Positions 59,749 to 64,000 of a stretch of DNA of 64,000 nucleotides are shown here, one piece after another (positions within the stretch are counted from its first letter, which is position 1; each line of letters begins with the position of its first letter). The position numbers were made by a program, and so were the translations under genes. The DNA comes from UBA9732 sp963621975 (GTDB lineage: Bacteria > Spirochaetota > Spirochaetia > Sphaerochaetales > Sphaerochaetaceae). The stretch covers positions 48,601-112,600 of the forward strand of contig CAVFGI010000002.1 in NCBI GenBank assembly GCA_963621975.1, read 5' to 3'. The notes beneath the pieces are model-generated. The model was given only the letters and a program-made list of their open reading frames with translations. It was not told the origin of the DNA and did not search any database.

Positions 59749-60804
59749 ATGAAAAAAGCAAAAAACCAGTGGGATGAGTTATCTAAATCTGTTATTTGTT
59801 TTCAGAAATTAAATCAAAAGCATGAAAAAGAGACTTATTACATGAAAAAAATGTATAAGTCAATTAGAGAACGGTGCCTTGTAATGGTGTACATGGACCG
59901 TAAAATTAGAAAACTGATCTCTGAAGAAGAGATGTCTGGTTTCATTATTTACTTAGATGAAAGACTAAAGCAAATAATCTTAGGCTTTACCCCCAGAAAT
60001 AATACAAGTTTTGAGATCTTCTTTATGAAGGTAGTTTCTTTCAGGGCGTTAAACTATTTAGCAAAAATAATAAGAAAAGAAAAAATGGATTTTGCACTCT
60101 CAAAATTCGTTTACCAAGAAGATCAAACCCAAAAGGTGGATGATAAGTATTTCCTATTTACAGATAGCCAACAAGACCCTAAAAACGAGCAAATCATAAG
60201 AAATTTACGTTATATCTGTGCAAAGAGGACATCATTTCAAAAGAGAATATTCATTTATATGATAAGTTTTGTACTCTATCTAAAGACCGATACAATTGAA
60301 AGAATTTGCAAGAATTTCAACATAAAAATAGAAGAAACAATTGCAATTGCAAACAAAGTAATTAAAGACACTATAGAGAAAGAGAATACAAGAAAGGATA
60401 AGTTTCTAGAAATTCGTAATAAAAACTGGTCGAAATTGCTGTATACCCAGTTGGAATTAGAGCAGGTTTGTGAAGAAAACAAACTTGTAAAGCTACAGAA
60501 AAAGGAACAAAGCTATATAGATAAAAATACTCATGTAAACCAAAAACTTGATATGCTCCGAAAAAGAATTAATTACAGTCTCATGGCTAAAGTATTAAAA
60601 ATTCCATCTGGTACAATATCTTCAACTGTATATATGGTAAAAAATATACTCAAAGCAATTGAGGCAGAGGAACTTGAGAAAGTGCTCTATGAACAGAAAG
60701 TTTCTACATGTATACAAATACCAAAGGAAGTAGAAGAGATTCCTCTATTTAGTCCTTTTGAGGCATTTGATATTGCTGGCATACGGGAATTAGAAGAAGA
60801 GTAG
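59749..60804 (+). CDS. Uncharacterised protein with possible sigma-factor-like regions
   Basis: 351 residues started at the ATG at 59749 because GAGGGGG lies 5 bases before it. Highly charged and lysine-rich. Two parts recall sigma-70 folds: FEIFFMKVVSFRALNYLAKIIRKEKM (region-2-like) near residue 90 and RINYSLMAKVLKIPSGTISSTVYMVKNILK (region-4-like helix-turn-helix) near 265-295. The middle helical segment (ERICKNFNIKIEETIAIANKV) is a second possible helix-turn-helix. The link is by pattern only. It may be an atypical sigma or regulatory protein; I cannot name it. Confidence 0.6.
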   Translation: MKKAKNQWDELSKSVICFQKLNQKHEKETYYMKKMYKSIRERCLVMVYMDRKIRKLISEEEMSGFIIYLDERLKQIILGFTPRNNTSFEIFFMKVVSFRALNYLAKIIRKEKMDFALSKFVYQEDQTQKVDDKYFLFTDSQQDPKNEQIIRNLRYICAKRTSFQKRIFIYMISFVLYLKTDTIERICKNFNIKIEETIAIANKVIKDTIEKENTRKDKFLEIRNKNWSKLLYTQLELEQVCEENKLVKLQKKEQSYIDKNTHVNQKLDMLRKRINYSLMAKVLKIPSGTISSTVYMVKNILKAIEAEELEKVLYEQKVSTCIQIPKEVEEIPLFSPFEAFDIAGIRELEEE

Positions 60805-60859
60805 TTATTGTACTGTTTTGCCAAATACTTTATCCTACATACAATTACAGGAGGCAGTT

Positions 60860-62638
60860 ATGGCAAATATTCCCTCTAGAAAAGACGTCAAAATTGAAGA
60901 CACATGGGATTTGACTAAACTCTATGCAACCCGTGAAGATTGGGATGCAGATTTAAAGGTATTGCAAAAAGCAATTGATGAAGCAAGTAAATATTGTGGC
61001 AAGTTAGGTGATAGTCCTGCAACTTTGCTTGAGGCCTTAAAATGGCTTTGCGATGTTTCTATTGTTGCAGAAAAACTTTATGTTTATGCATCACTTAATT
61101 ATTCAGCTGATGCAAGTGACCCAGAAAACCAAAAAATGATTGGTATTATCTCGCAAATTTATACCAACTTTATTGCTGCAACAAGTTATATGACACCTGA
61201 GCTACTTACAATTTCAGATTTGCCTAAGTGGGTTGAAGAAAAAGAGTTTGATGACTACAGAGTTTATCTAAAGAAAACCTTAAGAGAAAAGGAGCACACT
61301 CTTTCTCAGAAAGAAGAAGAATTACTAGCTAAGCAATCCGAACTTATGGGTACTCCACAGAAGGCTTTTGGTGTGCTGACAAATGTGGACATGAACTTTG
61401 GTGAAATTGATAATATGCCTCTATCACAAAGCACATGGTCTGTCTTTATGCAAAATCCGGACAGAGATGTCAGAAAAAAAGCCTATGAAAAGTTTTATGG
61501 AATCTATCAAGGTCACGAACAGACCATTGCAACTCTTTATGCTGGCTCTGTTAAACAGGATATTTTCAGTGCCAAGGTTAGAGGTTTTAACACAGCTCTT
61601 GATGCAGCCCTTTTTAATGACGATGTTCCCAAAAGCGTCTACACTGGTCTAATTGAAGCTGTTCACAAGGCTTTCCCTTCTCTTCACAAATACTATGAAT
61701 TAAGAAAGAAGGTACTAGGTCTAGAAGAACTCAGACATTATGATGTCTACGTTCCACTTGTAAGTTCAATCAAAACACACAAAACTTATGAAGAGGCAGC
61801 TGAAATTGTCAAGGAAGCTCTCGCTCCACTTGGAAAGGACTATGTTGACGTAATCTACAGTGGCATTACAAAGGATCGCTGGGTTGATAGATATGAGAAC
61901 AAAGGCAAGAGAAGCGGTGCATTCTCCAGTGGTGGCTTCATTGGCGACCCGTATATTCTTCTAAACTACAAGGAAGATGTCTTAGGCGATGTCTTCACTC
62001 TTGCTCATGAGGGTGGTCACAGCATGCATAGCTACTATTCAAAGCGCAACAATCCATTCTCATGCTACGAGTATACAATATTCGAAGCAGAGGTAGCGTC
62101 AACCTTCAACGAACAACTAGTTGCCAAGTACTTGACCAATCATGCCGATAGCGAAGAGATGAAAACTTACATTATTGCAAAACAAGTTGACGATATTATT
62201 GCAACTCTCTTCAGGCAGACAATGTTCGCTGAATTTGAACTTCTTGCTCATACACAACAGGAATCTGGTGAGCCTCTTACTGTTGACTCATTAAGAAAAA
62301 CATACAAAGGTCTACTTGAAGCATACTTTGGCCCAGCCATGGTATTTGAGGAAAACTCGGACCTTGAAGGTCTTAGAATCCCTCATTTCTATAATGCTTA
62401 TTACGTTTATAAGTATGCCACAGGAATATCGGCCTCAATAGCGCTATCTGAGAGAGTTCTTAATGGTGGCAAGCAAGAACTTCAGGACTATCTTGGTTTC
62501 CTTAAGTCCGGAGGATCTAAGTTCCCAATCCAAAGTCTTAAGACAGCGGGTGTTGATATGTCAACTCAGGCTCCAGTTGAGGCTGCAACCAAAAAGTTCG
62601 CTGAGCTCCTTGACGAACTTGAGGATCGCATAAGCTAA
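60860..62638 (+). CDS. pepF: Oligoendopeptidase F
   Basis: 592 residues from the ATG at 60860, which has GGAGG upstream; a longer TTG-started reading is rejected. An M3-family zinc peptidase that cuts short peptides in the cytoplasm. The zinc motif LAHEGGHSMH is at about residue 380, and the third ligand glutamate is in YTIFEAEVASTFNE. The N-terminal IEDTWDLTKLYATREDWD is typical. Full length. Confidence 0.95.
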   Translation: MANIPSRKDVKIEDTWDLTKLYATREDWDADLKVLQKAIDEASKYCGKLGDSPATLLEALKWLCDVSIVAEKLYVYASLNYSADASDPENQKMIGIISQIYTNFIAATSYMTPELLTISDLPKWVEEKEFDDYRVYLKKTLREKEHTLSQKEEELLAKQSELMGTPQKAFGVLTNVDMNFGEIDNMPLSQSTWSVFMQNPDRDVRKKAYEKFYGIYQGHEQTIATLYAGSVKQDIFSAKVRGFNTALDAALFNDDVPKSVYTGLIEAVHKAFPSLHKYYELRKKVLGLEELRHYDVYVPLVSSIKTHKTYEEAAEIVKEALAPLGKDYVDVIYSGITKDRWVDRYENKGKRSGAFSSGGFIGDPYILLNYKEDVLGDVFTLAHEGGHSMHSYYSKRNNPFSCYEYTIFEAEVASTFNEQLVAKYLTNHADSEEMKTYIIAKQVDDIIATLFRQTMFAEFELLAHTQQESGEPLTVDSLRKTYKGLLEAYFGPAMVFEENSDLEGLRIPHFYNAYYVYKYATGISASIALSERVLNGGKQELQDYLGFLKSGGSKFPIQSLKTAGVDMSTQAPVEAATKKFAELLDELEDRIS

Positions 62639-62674
62639 CATACTGAAGTTTTTTTAGCCTTGTTAGCAAGTTTA

Positions 62675-62731
62675 GGGTGTTGTTTGTTTACATTTGTTGG
62701 TTTACATTTGTAGATTGCAACACCCTTTTTT
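62675..62731. terminator. Terminator between pepF and the FGE-domain lipoprotein
   Basis: GGGTGTTG (62675-62682) pairs with CAACACCC (62718-62725), then TTTTTT. The loop has the direct repeat GTTTACATTTGT twice. Confidence 0.75.
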
Positions 62732-62733
62732 GT

Positions 62734-63678
62734 TCAACCTTCTCTTATGACTCTAAAACCTGTATTTTTGTAGCCATGTTTTGGATTTTTGCCAAAATCT
62801 CTGTTCTCTGTTCTACAATCAGTTCTGTCGCTGTCCCATGAGCCACCTTTGACGGCCATAGTACCATCTTCTCGTGATGTACTAGTCCACTCCCATACAT
62901 TTCCCCACATATTTATGGCTCCAGAAGCTGAAAGAGTATCTGCGTAATCAAAAACAGATGTTAATCCAAGATTTTCTTGACTGTTAAAATCTGCATCTTT
63001 GGGCATGTGTCCTGCAGCTCTCTCCCACTCTTCTTCTGTGGGAAGCCTGTATATAAAACTACTATCGTTGGCTGTGAGCCATTCGCAATAAGATTCCGCA
63101 TCATAATACGAAACATTGACAGCTGGCAAATCATCTTCTTCATAACCCTCTGTACTTCTGCCCATTGCAATGAGGTATTCTCTATATTCCTTATTGGAAA
63201 CAGCAGTATATGAGATAGAAACATTTAAGTCTGCGCCCAAGACTGGAAGATAACCATCTTCAGTCTCTCTTGCCCCTGGTTTTAAACGAGGATCCATAAA
63301 CCGAGAGAGTGCCTGATCTATTCGCTCTTCCCTATCTCGTAGCATTTCATCAACAATTACTTCCATTTCATCAATTTTAGATTGCTCTTTTGCTGTTTCT
63401 CTTAATTCTTCAAGTTTGGCCTTTTTCTTTTCAACAACCTCGTCATAACTTACAGCAATTTGAGCCCTCAAAATCTCCTTGTTTTCCTCTGTTGGATTCT
63501 TCTGATAATTAGAAATAAGTTCTTTGGTATAATCATCAAGTTCAGGACGCTCTGTTTCCACAGTTGTAGAATAAAGATACGACTTAGCATCTGGATTAAT
63601 TGTGAGTTCTTCTTTCTTGGAAGCGCACGACGATAATAAAACAATAATCAAAATACAAAAAAATAAAGTTTTTTTCAT
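62734..63678 (-). CDS. Lipoprotein with formylglycine-generating-enzyme-like (SUMF1) domain
   Basis: 314 residues. Lipoprotein signal MKKTLFFCILIIVLLSSC (lipobox LSSC). Residues about 60-130 form a charged coiled coil (EEKKKAKLEELRETAKEQSK). The C-terminal SUMF1 domain shows ADLNVSISYTAVSNKEYREY, PAVNVSYYDAESYCEWL, YRLPTEEEWERAA, WGNVWEWT, KGGSW and GFRVI. True sulfatase-activating enzymes need two cysteines; only the one in TDCRTENRD is near the expected place, so it may be a binding protein. Periplasmic or surface role unknown. Confidence 0.88.
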   Translation of the reverse strand: MKKTLFFCILIIVLLSSCASKKEELTINPDAKSYLYSTTVETERPELDDYTKELISNYQKNPTEENKEILRAQIAVSYDEVVEKKKAKLEELRETAKEQSKIDEMEVIVDEMLRDREERIDQALSRFMDPRLKPGARETEDGYLPVLGADLNVSISYTAVSNKEYREYLIAMGRSTEGYEEDDLPAVNVSYYDAESYCEWLTANDSSFIYRLPTEEEWERAAGHMPKDADFNSQENLGLTSVFDYADTLSASGAINMWGNVWEWTSTSREDGTMAVKGGSWDSDRTDCRTENRDFGKNPKHGYKNTGFRVIREG

Positions 63679-63783
63679 AGCGTTTGTAATGTAGTTAAAA
63701 TAAACAACATGTTAAATAGAACATCACAAATCTCCACAAATCTCCTTGTCTCCTCTCCTACAATAAAAAAGCCATGAGGGATA

Positions 63784-63812
63784 TTGACTATTTCACTCAG
63801 ATTGGGTATGTT
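63784..63812 (+). promoter_or_regulatory. Probable tRNA-Leu promoter
   Basis: TTGACT (63784-63789) and TATGTT (63807-63812) with a 17-base spacer, ahead of tRNA-Leu. Confidence 0.5.
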
Positions 63813-63843
63813 CTTTCTTGTTCAAGTTTTTATACCAATTACT

Positions 63844-63928
63844 GCGGCTGTGGTGGAATTTGGTAGACACGCTAGCTTGAGGTGCTAGTGGGAGAGATCT
63901 TGTGCTGGTTCAAGTCCAGTCGGCCGCA
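63844..63928 (+). tRNA. tRNA-Leu (anticodon GAG)
   Basis: Acceptor GCGGCTG pairs with CGGCCGC. Anticodon stem CTAGC/GCTAG with loop TTGAGGT giving GAG, and a long variable arm (GGGAGAGATCTTGT region) as expected for leucine tRNA. T arm CTGGTTCAAGTCCAG. Confidence 0.94.
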
Positions 63929-63941
63929 AATGCAAAAGGGG

Positions 63942-63983
63942 GACTGTTGCAAAAGTCATTTGACTGAGCAACAGTCTTTTTTT
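63942..63983 (+). terminator. Terminator after tRNA-Leu
   Basis: GACTGTTGC (63942-63950) pairs with GCAACAGTC (63968-63976), then seven Ts. An inner AAGTCATTTGACT palindrome fills the loop. Confidence 0.9.
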
Positions 63984-64000
63984 AATTTAAATCTATACAT

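Overview
The window looks like chromosomal DNA from an anaerobic spirochaete, most likely a Treponema from a gut, rumen or oral habitat. This is inferred from the AT-rich base composition, the overall protein sequences, oxygen-sensitive enzymes (class III ribonucleotide reductase, iron-sulfur serine dehydratase, flavodiiron protein), an Hc1-like histone, several short lipoproteins, and a RarA protein with a long extra C-terminal domain. No rRNA is present, so the genus call is an inference.

Layout. 1-3.3 kb: 3' part of lon, a TrhP-type U32 protein and a secreted helical-repeat protein. 3.4-6.3 kb: Hc1-like protein, then an acyl-CoA synthetase behind two matching palindromes, and an EamA transporter. 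6.3-10.6 kb (minus): operon nrdD-nrdG-fprA with paired NrdR-like boxes upstream. 10.6-11.2 kb: a gene-free stretch holding a MITE- or CRISPR-like inverted repeat pair and 41-bp repeats. 11.2-14.3 kb (minus): a small protein, LacI regulator, cupin, and a DUF4143 ATPase bracketed by direct repeats. 14.4-17.4 kb (minus): a three-gene uronic-acid activation operon (UDP-glucuronate 4-epimerase-like, galacturonokinase-like, nucleotidyltransferase). 17.5-22.1 kb: Bax-inhibitor family protein, RluA-type enzyme, lipoprotein, RarA fusion.

22.1-26.2 kb is the accessory hot spot. tRNA-His and tRNA-Arg are followed by three 133-bp tandem units, each starting with a copy of the tRNA-Arg 3' end. After cysK-cysE, tRNA-Lys is followed by a single unit of a different sequence that folds into the same two-helix RNA and ends in a copy of the tRNA-Lys 3' end. 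A degraded IS3-type element flanked by inverted 9-bp repeat arrays and a gene remnant come next. 26.2-32.8 kb is a complete Wadjet (JetABCD) anti-plasmid operon.

32.9-64 kb: TetR regulator and oleate hydratase; NahK-like sugar kinase; NnrE/NnrD metabolite repair; a GlpA-like three-gene redox operon; amino acid permease; esterase; purine permease and adenine deaminase; serine dehydratase; two MATE exporters; YqeB/YqeC selenium-molybdenum hydroxylase accessory genes with an MFS transporter; lipoprotein, VTT membrane protein and phosphodiesterase; HAD phosphatase; two half-size chromate transporters; a possible sigma-like protein; PepF; an FGE-domain lipoprotein; and tRNA-Leu at the right edge.

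The most promising undescribed signal is the pair of tRNA-3'-end-associated elements. They differ in sequence in both helices but keep every base pair, share a GCGACCTTCCTCTGGAGC tail, and duplicate the 3' end of two different tRNA genes.
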